Positions 23,090 through 28,905 of a DNA stretch of 35,952 nt are shown piece by piece; position 1 is the stretch's first letter; every line of letters starts with the position of its first letter. The DNA lies in IMG/VR virus record IMGVR_UViG_3300044630_000566, positions 1 to 35,952 of that record; one strand, 5' to 3'. The position numbers were made by a program, and so were the translations under genes. The stretch is from a virus. The notes beneath the pieces were generated by a model that worked only from the letters and a program-made list of their open reading frames with translations, was not told where the DNA came from and did no database searches.

Positions 23090-23210
23090 CTCTAGTGAGT
23101 TATCAGAAAGACGACCCTTTGCCCCCCACCCCGTCCGCTTATAGTGAGGGTATCTCACACAATTTTTCGCTAGAAATTTGAAAACTCCAGCACTCTAGAC
23201 ACACTATAGG
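23090..23210. repeat. Three CACTA-core elements (possible iterons)
   Basis: Minus strand CTCACTAGAG (23090-23099), minus strand CTCACTATAAG (23138-23148) and plus strand CACACTATAGG (23200-23210) share C-A/T-CACTA-G/T-A. Spacing is irregular and orientation mixed. They may be binding sites of the adjacent winged-helix protein. Confidence 0.4.
23144..23158. terminator. Small hairpin, possible terminator
   Basis: GTGAG (23144-23148), loop GGTAT, CTCAC (23154-23158), followed 5 bases later by a T-run (23163-23167). It could end the transcript of the winged-helix gene, or serve as part of the CACTA elements. Confidence 0.35.
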
Positions 23211-23218
23211 TGTAGAGT
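23192..23218. other. Imperfect hairpin in the intergenic region
   Basis: ACTCTA-GA-CAC (23192-23202) pairs with GTG-TAGAGT (23210-23218), nine base pairs with a 2-base bulge and a 7-base loop. The third CACTA element forms most of the loop, so the hairpin may present it to a protein. Confidence 0.4.
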
Positions 23219-23354
23219 AGATAGAGTATGTTGTCATTCTTTAAAGACTATATTTAAATTTGAATGAAAACGATTGATGTTTGGTAGATGGTATGTCTTA
23301 GCAAAAGCAAACCTTTCCTACTGACTGCTTTTTATTAATACATAATGATTTAAA

Positions 23355-23370
23355 ACCTAAAGATCGTGCG
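23355..23370 (+). repeat. Right copy of intergenic 16-bp direct repeat
   Basis: ACCTAAAGATCGTGCG, one mismatch to 16165-16180, same orientation. The inverted 9-mer TAGAACCTA follows 4 bases later. The two copies lie 7.19 kb apart and enclose the methyltransferase, recombination genes, serine recombinase and winged-helix gene. Confidence 0.55.
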
Positions 23371-23410
23371 ACAATAGAACCTAACCCGATAATAAACAGT
23401 ATTGTTTAAA

Positions 23411-23626
23411 TTATCTTACTAACCTTTTAGGGTTGTAGCTTCTCGTTTATCTAGTTTAGATGTAATGCACTACTTCACATCCCCAGTGGTCAGATCCCCG
23501 ATACTGTTGTTTGATCCCATCCGGGAACAACACTTAAGGAGAATCCACCGATTCAACACGTTTATCCCTATCTGTCAGCTACTACATTTAGGAGGGCTGG
23601 GTAATGGCCCCGTGTTAGTAATATAA
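23411..23626. ncRNA. Candidate structured RNA (strand undecided)
   Basis: GATGT (23459-23463) pairs with ACATC (23477-23481) and CACT (23468-23471) with AGTG (23485-23488) in interleaved order, the layout of an H-type pseudoknot. A second stem is GTTGTT/AACAAC (23506-23511 with 23526-23531) enclosing CCC/GGG. GC content appears higher than around it. Read on the minus strand the stretch ends CGAGAAGC followed by an AACC/GGTT hairpin, faintly like the 3' end of IS605-type guide RNAs, but no tnpB is present. Expression is not shown. Confidence 0.35.
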
Positions 23627-23661
23627 GCGATAAATAATTTTAAGTCAATCTATAAATACTA

Positions 23662-23690
23662 TTGACATAGATATCTTAGTGATATATATT
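23662..23690 (+). promoter_or_regulatory. Strong early plus-strand promoter
   Basis: TTGACA (23662-23667), a 17-base spacer and TATATT (23685-23690), close to the sigma-70 consensus. The spacer includes AGATATCT (23669-23676). The expected start falls at about 23697, the A of the next ATG. Confidence 0.75.
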
Positions 23691-23696
23691 GCGTAT

Positions 23697-23888
23697 ATGA
23701 GCAAAGGATCAACACCAAGACCATTTACAGACAGAGAAATCTTTGAAGCTAACTTCGATAAAATCTTTGGTAAGAAGAAACCATCTCCTAAAATCAAAGT
23801 TGCACATCCAGACAGTATTAAAGAATATGAATACGAACTCAACAAATCCACAGGCGAAGTAGAAAAGGTATTTAAAGATGGACGCTAA
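23697..23888 (+). CDS. Small early protein, probably leaderless
   Basis: 63 residues from ATG 23697. An upstream in-frame start at 23679 lies inside the promoter -10. The N-terminus MSKGSTPRPFTDREIFEANFDKIFG belongs to a type of small protein common in phages (Ser-Thr-Pro-Arg-Pro followed by F-x-x-N-x-D-x-IF), function unknown. There is no ribosome site and the promoter places the transcript start at or next to the ATG, so translation is probably leaderless. Overlaps the next gene by 11 bases. Confidence 0.7.
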   Translation: MSKGSTPRPFTDREIFEANFDKIFGKKKPSPKIKVAHPDSIKEYEYELNKSTGEVEKVFKDGR

Positions 23889-24126
23889 AGAGTGGATGCA
23901 ATCTATGGCTAAAGCTTTTGGTAAGTATGAATACAAAGTTAAGTATAAAGCTGATGCTGGTGAAGTAGAATTAAAAAGTCCTAATTGGCGAGAAGATCCA
24001 CCTAATCTAAAAGCATATAAAGCTATTGATTGTATCTTGCCAGTATTTTTAAGGAATGCTAAACCACAGGCAAAAGATAAAAAGAAGTTAGTTAAACAAA
24101 TAACCAAGTATAAGGAGAATGTATGA
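23878..24126 (+). CDS. Small basic early protein
   Basis: 82 residues, Lys-rich, no membrane segment. Contains YKVKYKADAGEVELKSPNW and a basic C-terminal tail (KDKKKLVKQITKYKE), so nucleic acid contact is possible. The start lies within the preceding gene and the stop overlaps the next ATG by 4 bases. No family recognised. Confidence 0.65.
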   Translation: MDAKEWMQSMAKAFGKYEYKVKYKADAGEVELKSPNWREDPPNLKAYKAIDCILPVFLRNAKPQAKDKKKLVKQITKYKENV

Positions 24127-24302
24127 GTAGCGAATTAAAACCATTTCTAGTAAGGCTTACACCAGAGAGTGTAGAGTTATTAGATAAAGCAGCAAAGCAA
24201 CTCAAAAGACACAAGGCAGTTATTATTAACCAACTTATTAATCAATACTTATCTGATAGCTTAAATGATATCAATGAGCGATTAAATAAGTTAAACGCAT
24301 GA
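24123..24302 (+). CDS. Ribbon-helix-helix regulator
   Basis: 59 residues. A short strand, PFLVRLTPESVELLDKAA, followed by a second helix, KAVIINQLINQYL, gives the Arc/CopG ribbon-helix-helix pattern (dimeric beta-ribbon that binds DNA). AAGGAGAATGT precedes the ATG and both ends overlap neighbours by 4 bases. A candidate early repressor that could bind the GATATC dyads, although this is only inference. Confidence 0.75.
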   Translation: MSSELKPFLVRLTPESVELLDKAAKQLKRHKAVIINQLINQYLSDSLNDINERLNKLNA

Positions 24303-24643
24303 TATTAGAATTACCATACCCACCATCAGTAAATACTTATTGGAGAGCCAATGGCAAAAGAAGATTCATTTCTAAAGAAGGCACTCTCTTTAAGCTGGCT
24401 GTCCAAGCTTACTGTTTCAGAGAGAAAGTTAAATCTTTTGGTGATAAGCGTCTTAATGTGTATATTAATATTCATCCACGTAGCAAACGAAGATTTGATT
24501 TGGACAATTGTTTAAAGGCTATTTTAGATGCTATGATGGCAGCCGGTGTATATGACGATGACTCACAGATAGATCAGTTATCTATTAACAGAGTTGAGCC
24601 ATGTGTAGGCGGTAAAACAATGGTGGTGATTAGTGAAATCTAA
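24299..24643 (+). CDS. rusA: RusA-like Holliday junction resolvase
   Basis: 114 residues. LPYPPSVNTYWR at the N-terminus, then RRFDLDNCLKAILDAM with Asp67 and Asp69 and VYDDDSQID (Asp86-88) supply the metal-binding acids of RusA. It cuts four-way junctions, complementing the exonuclease/annealing pair on the other strand and clearing branches before packaging. Starts in the previous stop (ATGA) and overlaps the next gene by 11 bases. Confidence 0.9.
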   Translation: MILELPYPPSVNTYWRANGKRRFISKEGTLFKLAVQAYCFREKVKSFGDKRLNVYINIHPRSKRRFDLDNCLKAILDAMMAAGVYDDDSQIDQLSINRVEPCVGGKTMVVISEI

Positions 24644-24824
24644 ACCAGAAGTTACTTTTGAAGAAGCACCCGTTGGTCAGTTTGGCCACAGATTTTGTTC
24701 TACATGTTATGCCCATGTTAAAAGTGATGGTGGCATGTGGAAGGTATCACCGAAGAAAACAAATAGACGCTGGATCTGCGCTAGGTGTCTAGAGAAAAGA
24801 GTTAAAGGCGCACCCGTTAAATAG
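24633..24824 (+). CDS. Small zinc-ribbon protein
   Basis: 63 residues from GTG 24633. FCSTCYAH (C-x-x-C) and WICARCLEKR (C-x-x-C), 27 residues apart, form a two-knuckle zinc site in a basic protein. Probably binds DNA, RNA or a protein partner. The GTG start lies 11 bases inside the rusA gene. Confidence 0.65.
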   Translation: MKSKPEVTFEEAPVGQFGHRFCSTCYAHVKSDGGMWKVSPKKTNRRWICARCLEKRVKGAPVK

Positions 24825-24833
24825 GAGAATAGC

Positions 24834-25100
24834 ATGGCGGAAGATAAAAAACCACGTAAACCAGGAACAGGCGTAGCATTTGTAAACGAAAATAAAAAAG
24901 AAGATTGGCATCCAGAGTGGACTGGCGAGTTTGCAGATCTTGATGGCAATTTATATTATCTTAATATTAAAGAAGCAGTAGGCCAACATCTTGGAACACC
25001 ATATCGTCAAGTAAGTATTAAACCAAAAGTAGCAAAAGCTGCGCCAGCTAATGCTGCGCCAGCGTCTTTTGATGACTTGCCAGACGACTTGCCATTCTAA
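24834..25100 (+). CDS. Small protein with SSB-like acidic tail
   Basis: 88 residues. N-terminal KKPRKPGTGVAFVNENKKEDWHPEWTGEF and YYLNIKEAVG resemble small phage proteins often found beside recombination genes. The C-terminus ends FDDLPDDLPF, which closely mimics the acidic D-D-x-P-F tip by which single-strand binding proteins recruit host RecG, PriA or polymerase subunits. A Lys/Ala/Pro linker joins the two parts. TAGGAGAATAGC precedes the ATG. Its stop shares a base with the terminase small subunit start. Confidence 0.65.
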   Translation: MAEDKKPRKPGTGVAFVNENKKEDWHPEWTGEFADLDGNLYYLNIKEAVGQHLGTPYRQVSIKPKVAKAAPANAAPASFDDLPDDLPF

Positions 25101-25570
25101 TGACAGATGAAGTCAAAACCAAAAAGCCCATTCCTTCACTTGCTGGCTATGGTGGTGTCCGTAGCCTTCAAAAGAAGCTTGAGCGTTCGACTACGTTGCA
25201 GCAGAATCGTGAAGCTGTCAGCTATTCTCTTTTATGTTTGGCGAATACAAAGCTTACTGATGTTATGGAGTGGGACGAGCAAGGCAATATTAAAGTTAAA
25301 CCGAGCAAGGATATACCAGAACACGCCTTGCAAGCTATCAAAAGCATTAAGTCAAATACTAAGACAGATAAAGAAGGCAATAGCTATACAACTCTTGACA
25401 TAGAACTGTGGGATAAAGTTGGTGTATTACGTATACTTGCTAAAGCTTCTGGTTTGTTAGATAATCCGGAAGAATCAGATAAACCAAGCGTATTAGGTAT
25501 TAACATACGCGCACCAGAGATCATAGACAATGACGAAACCACAAGACCCGATAACAAAGATACTGAATGA
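25100..25570 (+). CDS. terS: Terminase small subunit
   Basis: 156 residues directly upstream of the terminase block. The helical middle (SLLCLANTKLTDVMEWD, HALQAIKSIKSNT) and the conserved DKVGVLRILAKASGLLD segment fit small terminase subunits of the type found in P22- and podovirus-like phages. It would recognise the pac site on the concatemer. Starts on the shared base of the preceding stop; the 3' end is overlapped 41 bases by the next gene. Position supports the call as strongly as sequence. Confidence 0.7.
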   Translation: MTDEVKTKKPIPSLAGYGGVRSLQKKLERSTTLQQNREAVSYSLLCLANTKLTDVMEWDEQGNIKVKPSKDIPEHALQAIKSIKSNTKTDKEGNSYTTLDIELWDKVGVLRILAKASGLLDNPEESDKPSVLGINIRAPEIIDNDETTRPDNKDTE

Positions 25571-25832
25571 TCGTCAAGTAACGCATGGTGGTTATTTGCC
25601 TAAATGTGTTTTCATTCAAATGGTCAAAGAGCAGATGCGCGATGAAAACGGAAATTGGTATAGATTAGATTCAGACATGCAAGAATCATTAGATATGGTG
25701 ATACATAAGATTAGTCGTATTCTTTATGGAGATCCATATCATACTGATAACTGGCTAGACATAGCTGGTTATATTATGTTAGTTGGAAATCGTTTACAAA
25801 TTGAGGAGGAATTTAATGAGCGCACCAAATGA
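25530..25832 (+). CDS. DUF6378-like phage protein
   Basis: 100 residues. ITKILNDRQVTHGGYLP, then SLDMVIHKISRILYGDPYHTDNWLDIAGYIMLV, is the pattern of the DUF6378 family, whose members sit near terminase or nucleotide-metabolism genes and share a fold similar to MazG-like helical proteins. Function unknown. The start is 41 bases inside the terminase small subunit and the stop 17 bases inside the next gene. Confidence 0.75.
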   Translation: MTKPQDPITKILNDRQVTHGGYLPKCVFIQMVKEQMRDENGNWYRLDSDMQESLDMVIHKISRILYGDPYHTDNWLDIAGYIMLVGNRLQIEEEFNERTK

Positions 25833-25983
25833 TTTAGAATCGCGTATTCAAAAGTTAAGAGATGCATATGCATTAAATAACATATATCAAACCGAAGCGT
25901 TACAAATTATTGATGCATTGCAAGCGCAACTCGCAGTGCTTAATCAATTACTAATGCTCGAAATTAAAGATATAGATGGCTAA
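25816..25983 (+). CDS. Small coiled-coil protein before terminase
   Basis: 55 residues from ATG 25816, preceded by GAGGAGGA. Helical throughout with heptad-like Leu/Ile (ESRIQKLRDAYALNN, IIDALQAQLAVLNQLL). No family recognised. Ends 8 bases inside the large terminase gene. It may join the packaging machinery, by position only. Confidence 0.65.
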   Translation: MSAPNDLESRIQKLRDAYALNNIYQTEALQIIDALQAQLAVLNQLLMLEIKDIDG

Positions 25984-27529
25984 AACAAAAGAAACATCTC
26001 AGAAAGCCATTCATGGCCCTGGGATTGATTTAGATTTTAGCACCGCTCCAACAACATGGAACTTTCTACAGTCAGACGCATTCGTGCGTGGACTGATGGG
26101 GCCTGTTGGCTCTGGTAAATCCTATGCATGTGCCGCAGAGATTATGATGCGAGCAGTCAGACAAAAGCCATCTCCAGTGGATGGTATTCGTTATACACGA
26201 TTTGTCATTGTCCGTAACTCATATCCAGAATTAAAAACAACAACGATTAAAACATGGCAAGATTTATTTCCAGAGAACACCTTTGGTCCAATGTTATACA
26301 CTCCCCCTATTACTCATCATATTCGTTTGCCATCTCGTGGTGAAGCAGCGGGTATTGATTGCGAAGTTATCTTTTTAGCATTAGATCAACCTAAAGACGT
26401 AAGAAAACTTTTATCACTTGAATTGACTGGAGCGTGGGTAAATGAAGCTCGTGAACTTCCTAAAGCAGTTATTGACGGACTTACTCATCGTGTGGGTCGA
26501 TATCCGACACAACGTGATGGTGGACCTACCTGGCATGGTGTGTGGATGGATACTAATCCAATGGATGATGACCACTGGTGGTATCGACTAGCAGAGAAGG
26601 ATAAGCTTAATGGCAAGTATGCATGGCAATTCTTTAAACAACCTGGCGGTGTTACAGAAGTAGATCCTGGAAACTTGCCAGACAATCCAGAAGCTAACGA
26701 CCATATCTTTTCTGGTGGACGTTGGTGGAAGATAAATCCTAAAGCTGAAAACGTAGGCAATCTACCAGCGGGTTATTACATGCAGATGTTAGGCGGTAAG
26801 AACTTAGACTGGATTAAGTGTTATGCCGAAGGTAAGTATACATACGTTCAAGAAGGCAGACCCGTATGGCCAGAGTATGATGACAGCTCTATGAGTGGCG
26901 AAGTAGATTACGATCCAGAGCTACCATTACAAGTTGGCCTTGACTTTGGTTTGACTCCAGCCGCAGTAGTTGGGCAAAGATTAAACAATGGACGATGGAT
27001 TATATTAGATGAGATAGTTACATTTGATATGGGACTAGAAAGATTTGGTCAGCAGTTATTAGCAGAACTTAATGCTAGATACCCTAAAGCACAAATGTTA
27101 ATGTGGGGCGATCCAGCGGGTATGCAACGAGATGCTATTTACGAAGTTACTGCATTTGACTACTTACGCACATTAGGATTACGCGCACAGCCAACACCAT
27201 CTAATGACTTTAAAGTTAGACGTGAAGCAGCAGCAGCTCCTATGCAAAGACTTATTATGGGTAAGCCTGGACTTATGATTGCAACTAAATGCAAGATGAT
27301 ACGTAAGTCTTTAGCTGGCGGTTACCATTTTAAACGTGTAGCTGTCGGTGCTGGACAAGAACGATTTAAAGATGCGCCAAACAAAAACGAACACTCTCAC
27401 GTAGGCGATGCTTTTGGATACTTACTTCTTGGTGGAGGGGAACATAAAAGATTAACTAAGAGTCCATTGTCAGCATCAACTGTAATTGCACAAACTGTAG
27501 CGAGTAATGACTTCAACATATTCGATTAG
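25976..27529 (+). CDS. terL: Terminase large subunit
   Basis: 517 residues. The ATPase half has Walker A GPVGSGKS (42-49) and Walker B with catalytic Glu in AWVNEARE (Asn156-Glu157). The nuclease half has GLDFG (321-325, Asp323), MWGDPAG and a late HVGDAFGYL, the RNase H-like acid set. It translocates DNA into the procapsid and cuts the concatemer. The gene starts 8 bases inside the coiled-coil gene and overlaps the next by 23 bases. Confidence 0.93.
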   Translation: MAKTKETSQKAIHGPGIDLDFSTAPTTWNFLQSDAFVRGLMGPVGSGKSYACAAEIMMRAVRQKPSPVDGIRYTRFVIVRNSYPELKTTTIKTWQDLFPENTFGPMLYTPPITHHIRLPSRGEAAGIDCEVIFLALDQPKDVRKLLSLELTGAWVNEARELPKAVIDGLTHRVGRYPTQRDGGPTWHGVWMDTNPMDDDHWWYRLAEKDKLNGKYAWQFFKQPGGVTEVDPGNLPDNPEANDHIFSGGRWWKINPKAENVGNLPAGYYMQMLGGKNLDWIKCYAEGKYTYVQEGRPVWPEYDDSSMSGEVDYDPELPLQVGLDFGLTPAAVVGQRLNNGRWIILDEIVTFDMGLERFGQQLLAELNARYPKAQMLMWGDPAGMQRDAIYEVTAFDYLRTLGLRAQPTPSNDFKVRREAAAAPMQRLIMGKPGLMIATKCKMIRKSLAGGYHFKRVAVGAGQERFKDAPNKNEHSHVGDAFGYLLLGGGEHKRLTKSPLSASTVIAQTVASNDFNIFD

Positions 27530-28001
27530 TCCAGAAGCGTTAGAAAACTTCCCGCATGTTAATGGAAGTTATTATTTGCCATTTCATGTAAACCATTTAG
27601 ATGATCTAGATGGCATTGAGGGATATATTCAAATGTTAGGGTTAGAAGGGTTTAAGACACAAATTGCTGGTCAAGCAACACGTGGGCCAGTTGTAACAGC
27701 CTTTCTTCATGGACAACCAGTGGCTGTATTTGGGTGCGGATTGCTATGGAATGGTGTGGCAGAAGTGTGGTCACTACTGTCGCCGACATCCAAGCGATAT
27801 CCAATAGCCATGATTCGCGCGTCAAAAGCCTTTTTAGATATCTGTTGGATAACATTTAACTTGCACAGATTGCAAATATCTGTTAAAACATCTGATAATG
27901 TTGCTATGCGCTTTGCTCTAGCGTTAAAGTTTGAGCCAGAGGGTATTATGGCTAAATATAGTCCAGCACAGGAAGATTTTACTTTATTAAGGAGATTGTA
28001 A
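27507..28001 (+). CDS. GNAT-like internal virion protein, T7 gp13 type
   Basis: 164 residues. FLHGQPVAVFGCGLLWNGVAEVWSLLS and the following helix SKAFLDICWITFNLHRLQISVKTSDN are the strand-loop-helix of the acetyltransferase fold used by T7 gp13 (DUF2833). The acetyl-CoA loop is not well conserved, so it is probably structural. Here it lies next to the terminase instead of next to gp14, an unusual location. Starts 23 bases inside terL and its stop shares a base with the next ATG. Confidence 0.7.
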   Translation: MTSTYSISPEALENFPHVNGSYYLPFHVNHLDDLDGIEGYIQMLGLEGFKTQIAGQATRGPVVTAFLHGQPVAVFGCGLLWNGVAEVWSLLSPTSKRYPIAMIRASKAFLDICWITFNLHRLQISVKTSDNVAMRFALALKFEPEGIMAKYSPAQEDFTLLRRL

Positions 28002-28252
28002 TGGGTGGATTATTTGGCGGAGCGCCAGACACTTCTGCTGCCGAAGAAAGTTTAGCTATGCAACGCAAGCAAATGGCAGACGCAGAAGCAAAGGCATTAG
28101 AAGATAAACGTAATTTAGAAGAACAAATGGCTGGCAGACGTAGATCAAGAGCAGTAAATGGATCACGTGCGCTACTTTCAGAAGAAAGACTTAATCCAGA
28201 AACTGGCGTAGAAACGCTAGGAACTGAAACCCCACCAACAGGAGGATATTAA
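28001..28252 (+). CDS. Small charged protein with Gly-rich start
   Basis: 83 residues. MGGLFGGAPDTS, then a Lys/Glu/Arg-rich helix (LAMQRKQMADAEAKALEDKRN), then Arg-rich GRRRSRAVNGSRALL. Such short Gly-start proteins with basic helices occur beside portal genes of podoviruses and may be minor virion components. Function unknown. Confidence 0.65.
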   Translation: MGGLFGGAPDTSAAEESLAMQRKQMADAEAKALEDKRNLEEQMAGRRRSRAVNGSRALLSEERLNPETGVETLGTETPPTGGY

Positions 28253-28254
28253 TT

Positions 28255-28446
28255 ATGGGTAGCAAATCAGCGCCACCAGCACCACCACCACCACCACCAA
28301 AGGATTTAGCACCAGAACGTAATATGGCATCAGAATCAGCAGCGGCTAAACGTGCGCGTCAAAGACGATCATCATTGATTTCATCTGTAGCTACACCAGA
28401 TGCATTAGGATCTGGCGCAACTTTAGGCACTGGAGAAAAAATATAA
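28255..28446 (+). CDS. Small Pro-rich protein
   Basis: 63 residues, with a Pro-rich run (APPAPPPPPPKD) near the N-terminus and a basic RARQRRSSL later. It resembles the C-terminal tail style of the preceding gene (both have Arg-Arg-Ser and a Gly/Thr-rich end), so the two may be a diverged pair. AGGAGGATATTAATT precedes the ATG. Confidence 0.65.
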   Translation: MGSKSAPPAPPPPPPKDLAPERNMASESAAAKRARQRRSSLISSVATPDALGSGATLGTGEKI

Positions 28447-28601
28447 TGAAACAAGACAAAATGCAAGCTAAAGTTAAAAAGGTTATGCGTGAGTATAAAT
28501 CTGGAACTTTGCATTCTGGTAAAGGTGGCCCAGTAGTTAAATCACAAAAGCAAGCCGTAGCAATTGCTATGAGTGAAGCTGGAATGGCTAAAAAGAAATG
28601 A
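28446..28601 (+). CDS. DUF6496-like small protein
   Basis: 51 residues: KVKKVMREYKSGTLHSGKGG, then VKSQKQAVAIAMSEAGMAKKK. This is the DUF6496 pattern (V-M-x-E-F/Y-K-x-G-x-L-x-S-G, later K-Q-A-I-A-I-x-x-S-E-A), basic and probably DNA-binding or virion-associated. Its start shares a base with the previous stop and its stop overlaps the next ATG by 4 bases. Confidence 0.8.
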   Translation: MKQDKMQAKVKKVMREYKSGTLHSGKGGPVVKSQKQAVAIAMSEAGMAKKK

Positions 28602-28750
28602 AAGAAGTTTGGGATAAAGAAAGACCAAAAAGCTTAGGTAAGTCTAAAAAACTTACACCTATGCAAAAAGCAGCAGCTAAACAAATGGCTAAAAAAGCTG
28701 GTAGGCCATATCCCAATCTTGTGGACAACATGAGGGCATCTAATAAATGA
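28598..28750 (+). CDS. Small basic phage protein
   Basis: 50 residues, very Lys-rich: WDKERPKSLGKSKKLTPMQ, then AGRPYPNLVDNMRASNK. Short proteins with the K-R-P-K-S-L-G-K start and G-R-P-Y-P-N-L-V-D-N end recur in podovirus structural regions. Overlaps both neighbours by 4 bases, so it is clearly part of the operon. Function unknown; a DNA-condensing or packaging accessory role would suit its charge. Confidence 0.7.
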   Translation: MKEVWDKERPKSLGKSKKLTPMQKAAAKQMAKKAGRPYPNLVDNMRASNK

Positions 28751-28905
28751 AAGCAGAATTATCAGTTGAGTTAGATGACGAAGATATTAAGTCTAGTGCT
28801 AAATTTATTCAACAAGCTGTAAAACTTATGGTTCAACAGACAAAGAATAAAAAGCCAGAGCTAATGGATTCAGAAGAAGATAAGATGGAAGATAATGGCG
28901 ATTAA
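28747..28905 (+). CDS. Small acidic protein
   Basis: 52 residues, acidic at both ends, helical in the middle (IKSSAKFIQQAVKLMVQQTK). ATG overlaps the previous stop by 4 bases and the stop lies 11 bases inside the next gene. No family recognised. Confidence 0.65.
   Translation: MKAELSVELDDEDIKSSAKFIQQAVKLMVQQTKNKKPELMDSEEDKMEDNGD

Larger units (their letters stand above)
23027..23696. other. Non-coding region, candidate origin or control region
   Basis: 670 bases without a convincing gene. It holds three CACTA-core elements (23090-23099, 23138-23148, 23200-23210), a C-rich tract (23114-23136), hairpins at 23144-23158 and 23192-23218, the right copy of the 16-bp repeat (23355-23370), a structured stretch (23411-23626) and an early promoter (23662-23690). 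A 53-codon plus-strand frame at 23465-23626 lacks a ribosome site. Position after the winged-helix gene and richness in dyads suggest the replication origin, a packaging site or both. Confidence 0.5.

Noticed and set aside
23198-23210. T7-like promoter core (GACACACTATAGG)
   Set aside because: No single-subunit RNA polymerase in the genome and the upstream half of the promoter does not match. More likely a protein-binding element or chance.
23465-23626. 53-codon plus-strand frame in the structured intergenic region
   Set aside because: No ribosome site and no recognisable pattern. It coincides with the predicted RNA structure. Kept only as an alternative reading.
23027-23696. tRNA gene or CRISPR array in the largest intergenic region
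   Set aside because: No cloverleaf with the T-loop sequence and no regularly spaced repeats found by eye here or elsewhere in the window.
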